The notes beneath the pieces are model-generated. The model was not told the origin of the DNA. It saw only the letters and a program-made list of their open reading frames with translations, and made no database searches. The position numbers were made by a program, and so were the translations under genes. From Streptomyces sp. NBC_00554 (GTDB taxonomy: Bacteria; Actinomycetota; Actinomycetes; Streptomycetales; Streptomycetaceae), in the NCBI RefSeq assembly GCF_041431135.1, contig NZ_CP107799.1:9316501-9380500 (forward strand): a stretch of DNA of 64,000 bases, read 5' to 3'. Shown here piece by piece: positions 25,560-33,425 of the stretch (positions within the stretch are counted from its first letter, which is position 1; each line of letters opens with the position of its first letter).

Positions 25560-26819
25560 TCACCGGTCGTGCGGGGACCCGGACACCACGGCCGACACGG
25601 GAAGGCGCCGCACCCCGTGCATCAACAAGCCCGGAGACCACTCCAAGTCGGCCTCGTCCACGGCCAGGGTCAGACCCTCGACACGCCGTACGAACGTGGT
25701 GATCGCGACCTCGGCCTCCATCCTCGCCAGCGGAGCCCCCAGGCAGTAGTGGACGCCGTACCCGAAGGCGACATGGCCTGCCGATCGCCCCGGGCGGAAC
25801 GAGTCCGGCTCTTCGAACCGGGCGGGGTCCCGGTTCGCCGCGGCGAGGGACACCAGCAGCATGTCGCCTCGGCGCACGGGAACATCACCCACCTGCATGT
25901 CCTCGGTGGCGAAGCGTTCGGTTGCCGTGAGCACAGGCCCGTCCAGGCGGAGAAACTCCTCCACCACAGTGGGCACGAGGCCGGGGTCGGCTCGCAGAGC
26001 CTTCAGGAGCTCCGGCTGACGAGCAAGACCGTGGAGCACGGCACCGATGAGATTGGCGGTCGTCTCGTACCCGGCGATCAGGAGGAGGAAGGCCATGCCG
26101 ACCATCTCCGCGTCGGTGAGCCTGTCGTCGGCGGTGTCCGTGGCCAACCCGCTCAGCAGGTCCTGTCCGGGGTCGGCCCGCTTGCCCGCGATCAGCTCCG
26201 CCAGGTACCCGCTCATCCACACATAGGCCTCTTCCCGGTCCCCACCGGCGACCGGGGACACGATCTGCTCCGAGGCCCAGCGGAACTTGTCCCAGTCGCC
26301 CAGCGGCACGCCGAGGAGTTCACAGATCACGGCGATGGGGACCCGGGAGGCGAAGCCGTCGACCAACTCCGGTGTCTCCTGGGCCAGTACGTCGTCGGCC
26401 AGGCGGCCCGCGATCTCCCTTGTACGGGGCCGAAGAGCATCGATCTTCTGCGAGGTGAAAGCGCGCGCCACTAGCTTGCGGAGCCGGGTGTGTTCGGGCG
26501 GGTCCACGGTCAGCATGTAGTCGACGCCGACCTCGTCCCGGACACCGCTCATCAGCCAGCCGGGCTCCAGGCCCGCGCGCTCGCTCCGCTTGGACACGCG
26601 AGGATCGGTGAGCACTTGACGGGCCGCTTCGTACCCTGTGACCAGCAACTGCGGCGGTGCACCGTCTGGTTCGCAACGGTGCGCGGCTCCGGAATCCGTC
26701 AACTGACGCAGCACCGCATGCGGATCGGCCTGGAACGGGGCGCCTTCCAGCACCGCCCGCAGCGAGCCGCCCTCGCGGGCCTCGTCGTGATCCCCGCCGG
26801 GCAGGTTGCTTGTCGTCAT
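25560..26819 (-). CDS. Cytochrome P450
   Basis: A 419-residue soluble bacterial P450. The I-helix oxygen-binding motif is LLIAGYETTANLI, the K-helix ExxR motif lies in VVEEFLRLDG, and the heme loop is FGYGVHYCLGAPLARMEAEV with its axial Cys. No membrane anchor is present, so ferredoxin-type redox partners are expected, but none is encoded nearby. It follows the zinc alcohol dehydrogenase gene by 82 bases on the same strand and may share its transcript, suggesting successive oxidation of one substrate. The family resembles CYP105/107-type hydroxylases; the substrate is unknown. Confidence 0.92.
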   Translation of the reverse strand: MTTSNLPGGDHDEAREGGSLRAVLEGAPFQADPHAVLRQLTDSGAAHRCEPDGAPPQLLVTGYEAARQVLTDPRVSKRSERAGLEPGWLMSGVRDEVGVDYMLTVDPPEHTRLRKLVARAFTSQKIDALRPRTREIAGRLADDVLAQETPELVDGFASRVPIAVICELLGVPLGDWDKFRWASEQIVSPVAGGDREEAYVWMSGYLAELIAGKRADPGQDLLSGLATDTADDRLTDAEMVGMAFLLLIAGYETTANLIGAVLHGLARQPELLKALRADPGLVPTVVEEFLRLDGPVLTATERFATEDMQVGDVPVRRGDMLLVSLAAANRDPARFEEPDSFRPGRSAGHVAFGYGVHYCLGAPLARMEAEVAITTFVRRVEGLTLAVDEADLEWSPGLLMHGVRRLPVSAVVSGSPHDR

Positions 26820-26901
26820 CGCGGTCTCCCATCAGTGGCTCGGATCGGTCCATCGCAAAGATCTGCACGTCGTCGTCCTGGCCGACGTGGTGGTCCCGGT
26901 G

Positions 26902-27906
26902 TCACCCGTTGGGCGCGATGAACACCTTCATGACCTCCGCGGAGCGAAGGGCGTCGATCGCTCGCAGTGCGTCCTCGACCGGCGCGATCTCCGTGGTGAG
27001 GTCGTCGACGCGGATGTCGCCGCGGGCGAGCAGTTCGATGGCGCCGTCGAACTCGGAGCCGTAGACGAACGACCCGCGGATGGTGATCTCTTTGAGCAGA
27101 ACGACGTCGGGGTCGAATCCGCCGCCGGGCCCCGCACCCACGTTGACCAGCACACCACCGGGCGTCAGCAGCCGGAGGGCCTCCGCTCGGGCCGCCGCGC
27201 TGCCGGAGCACTCGAAGACCACATCCACCGTGGACGCGTCGAGTTGGCCGCCGGCCTGGGCGGGACTCAGGGTCAGATCGGCGCCTGAGGCCGGGCCGAA
27301 GTGGCGGCGCTCCGGAGCCGGCTCCACCAGGATGACCTGGGCCGTACCCCGCTGAGCGGCGATACGACAGGCCAGCTGCCCGATCGGACCTCCGCCGAAG
27401 ACCGCCACCACGGCGCCCTTGAGGTCACCGGCCAGTACCGCCGCACGCAGTGCCGTGGCCGTGGGTTCGACCCAGGCAGCCTCCAGTCGGCCCATCGACG
27501 CTGGCAGTGCCCGCAAGGTGCCCGGGAAAGCGGCCATCCGCTGTGCGAGGGCTCCGTCCATCTGGAGCCCCAGCGCTGTCTCCATCGTCGCCTGGTGGCA
27601 GAAGTTGGGTCGGCCCGAGAGGCAGTACACGCATCGACCGCACACGTTGCCGTTCGGATTGACGGCGACGCGCTGTCCCACTTCCCATCCCTGGACCGCG
27701 TCGCCCACGCGGCTGATCCGTCCCGACGGTTCGTGTCCCATGACGAAACCGCCGCGGTAGACCTGCGCCATCCGTGGGGCGTGAAGGTCGGTGCCGCAGA
27801 TTCCGCACAGGTCGACCTCCACGATCACCTGGTCGGAACGGAGTTCGGGCTCGGGCCTCGACTCGAGCACGATCTCCCGTTGCGCGTTGAGAACCACCGC
27901 TTGCAT
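26902..27906 (-). CDS. Zinc-dependent medium-chain alcohol dehydrogenase
   Basis: A 334-residue MDR-family dehydrogenase. The catalytic zinc region is CGICGTDLH with GHEPSGRI, the structural zinc site is CGRCVYCLSGRPNFC, and the nucleotide-binding stretch AVFGGGPIGQLACRIAAQRG follows. It should oxidise a secondary alcohol or polyol with NAD(P). ATG 27906 is preferred: AAGGG precedes it, and the longer open frame to 28026 has no family similarity. It lies between the YceI-WrbA gene and the P450 on the same strand, so all three may be one redox operon. The substrate cannot be assigned. Confidence 0.87.
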   Translation of the reverse strand: MQAVVLNAQREIVLESRPEPELRSDQVIVEVDLCGICGTDLHAPRMAQVYRGGFVMGHEPSGRISRVGDAVQGWEVGQRVAVNPNGNVCGRCVYCLSGRPNFCHQATMETALGLQMDGALAQRMAAFPGTLRALPASMGRLEAAWVEPTATALRAAVLAGDLKGAVVAVFGGGPIGQLACRIAAQRGTAQVILVEPAPERRHFGPASGADLTLSPAQAGGQLDASTVDVVFECSGSAAARAEALRLLTPGGVLVNVGAGPGGGFDPDVVLLKEITIRGSFVYGSEFDGAIELLARGDIRVDDLTTEIAPVEDALRAIDALRSAEVMKVFIAPNG

Positions 27907-28039
27907 CACGGCCCTTGCCGCCTTTCCGCCGCTGCCGTGCGCGATCCCGGCCCCCCCATTCGATGAGGGCCGGAACGCCCGTCCATGCGTGTGCCGGCGA
28001 CACCCCCGAATCAGCCGCCGGCACACAACTGCCCCGCTG

Positions 28040-29218
28040 CTACGCGCCCTTGAACTGCGCGGTGACGGTGGCCACGCGCTTGCCCTGGTACAGGGCGGCG
28101 GCTCGGGCGGTGTCGTCGACGGGGATCGCTCCCTGGCCGTTGACGTGGCTGGTGCCGTAGGGGTTGCCGTCGGCGAACTTCACCGGGTCGGTGTAGCCCG
28201 GGGTGACGATGATTCCGCCGAAGTGGTGCACGGAGTTGTAGAGAGCGAGCAGCGTGGACTCCTGCCCGCCGTGTGCGGTGGCCGTCGCCGTGAAGCCGCT
28301 GTAGATCTTGTCGGCCAGCTTGCCCTGCGCCCACAGCCCGCCGAGCGTGTCGATGAACTGCTTCAGCTGGCTGGCGATGTTGCCGAACCGGGTGGGGCTG
28401 CCGAATATGACGGCGTCGGCCCATTCGATGTCGGCCCCTGTCGCCACCGGGATGTCCTTCGTGGCCGTGGCGTGCGCCGACCACGCGTCGTTGGCGGCGA
28501 TCGCCTCCTCGGGCGCGAGTTCGGACACACGCAGGAGTCGTACTTCCGCACCCTCCTTGCGGGCGCCCTCCGCCACGGACTCCGCCAGCTCGTGAACGGT
28601 GCCTGTCGACGAGTAGTAGATAACTGCGATCTTGGGAGACATCGGGAATTCCTCTCGCTCTTCTGTGATCTCGACGGCAGGGGCCGCCGTTTCGGGGTCG
28701 GGATGCGTGGTGGGGGTGGCGATGACGGCCAGGGAGAGCCGAAGCCGACGCGCCGCGAGTCCCTTCGAGGCGGTCAGTCCATGGCGGTAGCGGTCGACGG
28801 TCGCCGACACCGAAATCCGCAGCGATCCGTTCTCGACGGAAAGGGAGTCCACCGTCAGGTCGACCGGTGCTCGGTCCCCGCGGACGGTGAGGAAACCCTG
28901 GACGATCCAAGCGCCGGCCTCACCGCGCGCCACCGTGGCCGACTCGAATCCGATCTCGGGGTAGCGGTCCGTGTGAAGGAAGGCGGGGGAGCGCACATGA
29001 TCGTCACGGCGGGGCGTGCCTGTCCGGAAACTGCCCGCCTCGATGACGGCCTGTGCGGTCGAGCGGGTGACCGGCTCGGCGACCGTGACGGTCCCCGATT
29101 CCAGCTGGAAGGTGCCGGTCACCTTGCCCAGGCCGAACATGTGCCGCGTGGTGAAGGTGAGGGACGACCGTGCTGGATCGACCTCGTAGGTCCCCGCGGG
29201 GGGCAATTGAACGCTCAT
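28040..29218 (-). CDS. YceI-domain / WrbA-type NAD(P)H:quinone oxidoreductase fusion
   Basis: A 392-residue two-domain protein. Residues about 8-165 are a YceI lipocalin-like domain (TYEVDPARSSLTFTTRHMFGLGKVTG). Residues 193-392 are a complete WrbA flavodoxin-like quinone reductase (KIAVIYYSSTGTVHELAES, FGSPTRFGNIASQLKQFID, FGGIIVTPGYT). YceI binds isoprenoid-type lipids; WrbA reduces quinones by two electrons using FMN, so the fusion would pair a carrier with a reductase. AGAGGA lies eight bases before an in-frame ATG at 28642, exactly where WrbA starts, so a separate WrbA could also be made. It is divergent from a MarR gene, with a shared operator between them. Confidence 0.85.
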   Translation of the reverse strand: MSVQLPPAGTYEVDPARSSLTFTTRHMFGLGKVTGTFQLESGTVTVAEPVTRSTAQAVIEAGSFRTGTPRRDDHVRSPAFLHTDRYPEIGFESATVARGEAGAWIVQGFLTVRGDRAPVDLTVDSLSVENGSLRISVSATVDRYRHGLTASKGLAARRLRLSLAVIATPTTHPDPETAAPAVEITEEREEFPMSPKIAVIYYSSTGTVHELAESVAEGARKEGAEVRLLRVSELAPEEAIAANDAWSAHATATKDIPVATGADIEWADAVIFGSPTRFGNIASQLKQFIDTLGGLWAQGKLADKIYSGFTATATAHGGQESTLLALYNSVHHFGGIIVTPGYTDPVKFADGNPYGTSHVNGQGAIPVDDTARAAALYQGKRVATVTAQFKGA

Positions 29219-29270
29219 GCCCTTCTGGCCTCTCGCTTGGCGTCGCGCGGTACGGTCCGCAGCGGCGCTG

Positions 29271-29327
29271 TTGCTTGCTTGGGCAAGTATCTTCCCTCCG
29301 CTCGAAATGCTTTGTCAAGCAAGTAAG
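29271..29327. promoter_or_regulatory. MarR operator pair in the YceI-WrbA / marR divergent gap
   Basis: TGCTTTGTCAAGCA at 29308-29321 and the related TTGCTTGCTTGGGCAAGTAT at 29271-29290 lie between the two start codons. The first is identical to a site at 39166-39179 and close to those at 38174-38187 and 40131-40141. Together they suggest one MarR protein controls several scattered genes. Confidence 0.6.
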
Positions 29328-29377
29328 TGATGTGCTTGAGTGTTCTTAACGGGAGCTTCGGAAGGGAGGGGGAGGCG

Positions 29378-29926
29378 ATGCCGACGCAGCAGCCGCAGAA
29401 CCTCGCGAGCCCAGTGGCCTCAGAACCCCTGAACAGTGCGGAGGAACGCCTTTGGCGCTCACTGCAGAAACTGCTGGTGGCGCTGCCCCGGGCGCTCGAC
29501 GAGGATCTCCTGCGCTCCACGGGCCTGTCGCTCACGCAGTACATCGTCCTGGCGCATCTCTCCGAGGCGGAGGGAAACCATCTGCGCATGACCGACCTGG
29601 CCGCCGCCACAGCCTTGTCCGCGAGCCGTATCACCCGGCTCGTGGAGACCCTGCGAGTCCAGGGCCTGGTGGTCAAGCGACCTCACTCGACGGACGCCCG
29701 GGGGAGCATGGCCGTGCTCACGGAGGCCGGCCTGCTGCAACTCGCGGGCGCCTATCCGGCTCATCTGGCCAGTGCCCGCCGACGAGTAATGGACCAGCTC
29801 GATCCCACCCTGGTCCACCAGCTCGCCCAGGAGCTCCAGGCGGTGGCCGATCCGCTCCTCTCGCGGTGCCAGGCGAGCCCCGACCCCTGCGAGTCGAGTT
29901 CCGTGTACGGCGAAGTGGTCATTTGA
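29378..29926 (+). CDS. MarR-family transcriptional regulator
   Basis: A 182-residue winged-helix MarR protein with LTQYIVLAHLSEAEGNHLRM, recognition helix ATALSASRITRLVETL and wing VVKRPHSTDARGSMAVLTEAG. GGGAGG precedes ATG 29378. It is about as similar to the MarR at 34851 as to any typical paralogue; both share the ALDEDLLRSTGL-type N-terminal segment. Divergent placement next to the YceI-WrbA gene, and an operator in the gap, indicate that it represses itself and that gene until a ligand, probably a quinone or phenolic, binds. The ligand is inferred. Confidence 0.88.
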   Translation: MPTQQPQNLASPVASEPLNSAEERLWRSLQKLLVALPRALDEDLLRSTGLSLTQYIVLAHLSEAEGNHLRMTDLAAATALSASRITRLVETLRVQGLVVKRPHSTDARGSMAVLTEAGLLQLAGAYPAHLASARRRVMDQLDPTLVHQLAQELQAVADPLLSRCQASPDPCESSSVYGEVVI

Positions 29927-29959
29927 CCCAAGCCGGATCGGGCCTCCCGCGCAAAGCAT
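29917..29959 (+). promoter_or_regulatory. Shared stress-type promoter upstream of the acetoacetate-decarboxylase remnant
   Basis: The box GGTCATTTGACCCAAG (29917-29932) is followed after 21 bases by AAGCAT (29954-29959). Its core GGTC-ATTT-GACC is perfectly paired. It starts within the last codons of marR and now drives a broken gene. Confidence 0.55.
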
Positions 29960-30046
29960 GGTGGGTGCCCCGGCCGACAGTCGGTGGACGAGGACCGACC
30001 CCCTCGGCGCCTCGCTCCGGCTGACCTTCGTTCTGTGGAGGCACCC

Positions 30047-30190
30047 ATGCTGCAGGGTTACACCTACCCGCCGTCACCGCGCGGAGAAGCGAACCTCGCC
30101 CTTGGTCCGCCGTGGCACTACGCCGGTGACAACGACCTGGCCATGGCCCGCGGGTGGGTGCGGGGCTTCCCGAATACGACGTCGGCATGA
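30047..30190 (+). pseudogene. Acetoacetate decarboxylase-like gene start, truncated and joined to poxB
   Basis: From ATG 30047, with TGTGGAGG upstream, the frame reads MLQGYTYPPSPRGEANLALG then PPWHYAGD, which I recognise as the N-terminus of acetoacetate-decarboxylase-family proteins. Similarity ends near 30142 and the frame closes at 30190 inside poxB sequence. The rest of the gene is missing, so a deletion has fused its promoter and first 32 codons to a different gene. Confidence 0.6.
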
Positions 30191-31176
30191 CCGGGCTGTT
30201 GGGGTTCACCTCCGGCTACCGGGCGATGGAGCAGTGTGACACGCTGCTGATGCTCGGCACGGACTTCCCGTACCGGTAGTTCCTGCCCGAGCACGCCACC
30301 ACCGTGCAAGTGGATCTGCGCGGCGAGCAGATAGGACGGCGCACCCGGGTGGATCTGGCGTTGGTCGGCACCGTACGGGACACCGCCGAGGCTCTGCTCC
30401 CCAAGCTCGCGCCGAGGAGCGGGTCCCGGCACCTGGACAAGATGCGCGACCACTACGTCAGTGCCCGCGCCACCCTGGACCGGCTCGCCGTCGACGACCG
30501 GAACCGCACGCCGATCCATCCGCAGTACGTGGCCAAGGTCGTCGACGAACTTGCCTCGGACGACGCGGTGTTCATCCCGGACGTGGGCTCGCCGGTGATC
30601 TGGGCCGCGCGCTACCTGACCATGAACGGCCGGCGCAGGCTGATCGGCTCGTTCAACCACGGCAGCATGGCGAACGCGCTTCCGCAGGCGATCGGCGCTC
30701 AGGCCGCGTTCGCGGACCGGCAGGTCGTCGCGCTGTCCGGGGACGGCGGACTGGCCATGATGCTCGGCGACCTGATCACGCTGAAGCAACAGCGCCACCC
30801 GGTGAAGATCGTGGTCTTCAACAACGGGGCCCTCAGCTTCGTGGAGCTGGAGATGAAGGCCGAGGGCATGGTGAACTTCGGCACCGACCTCGACAACCCG
30901 AACTTCGCCGACGTCGCCACGGCGCTGGGCATCCACGGCCGCCGGGTGGAGCGCCCGCACGACCTGGCCGACGTCCTGCGCGATGCGTTCGCCCATCCCG
31001 GGCCGGCACTGGTGGAAGTGATGACCGCCCAGCAGGAGCTGACCATTCCGCCGACGATCAAGTTCGAGCAGGTCAAGGGATTCGCGCTCTACGCGGCCCG
31101 CACGGTGTTGTCGGGACGGGGCGACGAACTCCTCGAACTGGCCCACACCAACGTGGTGCGGCACCTCTCCTCCTAA
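30160..31176 (+). pseudogene. poxB: Pyruvate oxidase / thiamine-diphosphate enzyme (PoxB-like), N-truncated with in-frame stop
   Basis: The translation EYDVGMTGLLGFTSGYRAME...LLMLGTDFPYR, then a TAG stop at 30277-30279, then FLPEHATTVQVDL and onward matches pyruvate:quinone oxidase (PoxB) through to LELAHTN. The ThDP-binding half is intact (GDGGLAMMLGDLITL, IVVFNNGALSF). The first roughly 230 residues (Pyr domain and part of the central domain) are missing. With the truncation and the stop the gene should be inactive, although a start downstream could still give a C-terminal fragment of about 290 residues. Intact PoxB decarboxylates pyruvate to acetate and CO2 with quinone as acceptor. Confidence 0.85.
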
Positions 31177-31781
31177 GAAGCGGGGGAGTCGGGGACCTTC
31201 AGCCCGATCAGGCTCAGCACGGCCTGCTTGACGGCGTCCAGGTCGTACTCGCCCAGCGGGACCCCCGAGGCGCGCGAGTGCTTCGTGACGCCGACGAACG
31301 CACCGAACGCCATCGAGAGCAGGACCTGAGGGTCAGCAGGACGGACAGCGCCGATCGCCTGCGCCTCCCGCAGGATGCCCACCAACTCGGCGTTGAGGCG
31401 ATCGGCGACCTCGAATGCCTGCGGGCGCAGATACGACCCGTGCACCTGGTGTTCGAGGAAAGAGAACGCCTGGGGATGGGCGATGGCGAAGTCGACCTGA
31501 TGCCGCCAGACCAGTCCGATGGCCGTCACGGGATCGGCCCCGCGTACGTCATCGGTGATCACGGCGTCGGCGAAAGCCGCCTTCGCCTCAGTGAAGACCG
31601 CCTCGCCCAGCGCCTGCTTGTTGGGGAAGTAGCGGTAGATCGTGCCCACCGCGACCCCGGCCCGCGTGGCGATCTCCGGCACGTTGGTGCCGTCCCAGGT
31701 GCGCTCGTCGAACAGGTCCAGCGCAGCGTCCATCACCTTCCTGCGCAGGGGGGTCTCGTCGCTCGTCACAGAGGGAGGCAT
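31173..31781 (-). CDS. TetR-family regulator
   Basis: A 202-residue TetR protein: HTH from RRKVMDAALDLFDERTWDGT through VPEIATRAGVAVGTIYRYFPNKQAL, then a ligand-binding helical domain. The frame is open to 31859, but the operator TGAATGAAAATTCATTCA lies in that extension, so ATG 31781 or a nearby start is more likely. Divergent from the aldehyde dehydrogenase gene, which it most likely represses. The stop overlaps the end of the poxB remnant by four bases. Confidence 0.86.
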   Translation of the reverse strand: MPPSVTSDETPLRRKVMDAALDLFDERTWDGTNVPEIATRAGVAVGTIYRYFPNKQALGEAVFTEAKAAFADAVITDDVRGADPVTAIGLVWRHQVDFAIAHPQAFSFLEHQVHGSYLRPQAFEVADRLNAELVGILREAQAIGAVRPADPQVLLSMAFGAFVGVTKHSRASGVPLGEYDLDAVKQAVLSLIGLKVPDSPAS

Positions 31782-31844
31782 GGGCACGAGTGAAACTTCG
31801 TTCAGTGCCTCGATCCTGTCAAGCGGAGGGGGTAGGGTGCGGCG

Positions 31845-31862
31845 TGAATGAAAATTCATTCA
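31845..31862. promoter_or_regulatory. TetR operator between tetR and aldehyde dehydrogenase
   Basis: TGAATGAAAATTCATTCA is an inverted repeat with perfect 8-base arms (TGAATGAA / TTCATTCA) around AA. It lies in the divergent gap 31 bases before the dehydrogenase ATG, suited to controlling both genes. Confidence 0.7.
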
Positions 31863-31892
31863 CCCACTCACTCATGAAAATGGAGTGTGCCG

Positions 31893-33320
31893 ATGAGGCG
31901 TTACGGGCACTGGATCGCAGGCGTGGAAGTCGAACCGGCATCGGACAGTTGGCTGCCGTCCAGGTCCCCCGGAGGCGACGGGGTCGTGCATGAGATCGCC
32001 CTCGGCGACACCACCGACGCGGATCGTGCCGTCGTGGCGGCGGCCGGGGCGGTCGACGGCTGGTGGAACCGTCAGCCGATCGAGCGCGGTCGCGTCCTGG
32101 CGGCCATTGCCGCGCGTCTGCGCGAGGAGGTCGCCGGCCTTGCGGAGCTGGAGTCGGCCGAGACGGGCAAGCCCGCCTGGCAGTCCCCGCTGGAGGTGGA
32201 GGGTGCGGCCAAGTACTTCGAGTTCTACGCCGGCCTGGTGAACCTGCCCGGCGGCGAAGTGGTGAACATAGGGCCGGGCTTCCATGCGTACACCCGGCGC
32301 GAGCCGCTCGGTGTCGTCGCTGTCATCACCCCTTGGAACGCGCCCCTCAACCAGGCGGCGCGCGCCATCGCTCCGGCACTCGCGGCCGGCAACGCCGTGG
32401 TGGCCAAGCCTTCCGAGTTCACCTCGGCGACCACGCTCGAACTGGCCCGCATCGCCACCGAATGCGGCCTGCCCGACGGCGTCCTCAATGTCGTCACGGG
32501 CACGGGTGGCACCGTGGGCGATGCGATCGTCCGGCACCCGAAGGTCCGGAAGGTGGCGTTCACGGGCTCGGTCCGTGCCGGGCGCGAGATCGGCCGTATC
32601 GCCGCGGACCGCATCATCCCGCTCACGCTGGAGTTGGGCGGCAAGTCCCCCAACATCGTCTTCGCGGACGCCGACCTCGCCGCGGCGGCCCAAGCAGCGG
32701 TCGAGGCGTTCCTGCCCAACGCGGGCCAGTCCTGCATGGCCGGCACCCGGCTGCTGGTCGACGCGAAGATCCATGACCAGTTCCTGGAAGCGGTGCGCAC
32801 CGTTCTGACGCACGTGACCCCGGGGGAGACCTACGGGCCGCAGATCACCCGCGCCCAGTTCGACAAGGTCAACGAGTACTTCAAGGTCGCGGAGCAGGAC
32901 GGCGCCACCCTCGTGACCGGTGGCGGGCCGACCGGGAACGGCTGGGTCGTCGAGCCGACGGTCTACACGGACGTGACCCCGGAGATGCGTATCGCCCGCG
33001 AGGAGATCTTCGGGCCGGTGCTCGCCGTCCTGCGCTTCACGGACGAGGACGAGGCGGTGGCCATCGCCAACGACTCCGACTACGGCTTGGTCGCCGCCGT
33101 CTGGACCAGCGACGTGACCCGAGCCCATCGCGTGGCCGCCCGGCTTGAGGCCGGCCAGGTCTACGTCAACGCCTATCCGCCCGGCCTGATGGTCGAGGGG
33201 CCTTTCGGCGGCTACAAGAACAGCGGGTACGGCCGGGAGAAGGGGCTCGAGGCGCTGCACCACTACACGCAGACGAAGTTCGTCGCCGTGCGGCTCCAGG
33301 ACGACCAGCAGGTGTGGTGA
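31893..33320 (+). CDS. NAD(P)-dependent aldehyde dehydrogenase
   Basis: A 475-residue aldehyde dehydrogenase. The NAD-binding region has VITPWNAPLN and AVVAKPSEF, and GKVAFTGS-like VAFTGSVRAG is present. The general-base Glu is in LELGGKSPNIVF and the catalytic Cys in NAGQSCMAGTR. It oxidises an aldehyde to the acid; the betaine/phenylacetaldehyde-type subfamilies fit, but the substrate is unknown. ATG 31893 is favoured over GTG 31887 because GGAG lies seven bases before it. The divergent TetR and its operator imply induction by the substrate or a related compound. A fragment of a close homologue lies at 34731-34784. Confidence 0.92.
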   Translation: MRRYGHWIAGVEVEPASDSWLPSRSPGGDGVVHEIALGDTTDADRAVVAAAGAVDGWWNRQPIERGRVLAAIAARLREEVAGLAELESAETGKPAWQSPLEVEGAAKYFEFYAGLVNLPGGEVVNIGPGFHAYTRREPLGVVAVITPWNAPLNQAARAIAPALAAGNAVVAKPSEFTSATTLELARIATECGLPDGVLNVVTGTGGTVGDAIVRHPKVRKVAFTGSVRAGREIGRIAADRIIPLTLELGGKSPNIVFADADLAAAAQAAVEAFLPNAGQSCMAGTRLLVDAKIHDQFLEAVRTVLTHVTPGETYGPQITRAQFDKVNEYFKVAEQDGATLVTGGGPTGNGWVVEPTVYTDVTPEMRIAREEIFGPVLAVLRFTDEDEAVAIANDSDYGLVAAVWTSDVTRAHRVAARLEAGQVYVNAYPPGLMVEGPFGGYKNSGYGREKGLEALHHYTQTKFVAVRLQDDQQVW

Positions 33321-33425
33321 CGCCGACGAGAGTCTCGGCGCACATGGATTGATCCGCCTGAAATCTGCGCAAATCCGCATCAGTCAAACCCGGAGCACAG
33401 TCCGGCCTATCCAGAGAACGAGACC

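Noticed and set aside
33380..33415. An eleventh copy of the shared promoter before the glycosyltransferase
   Set aside because: AGTCAAAC is present, but the GAC half and the TAGCNT at the correct spacing are missing.
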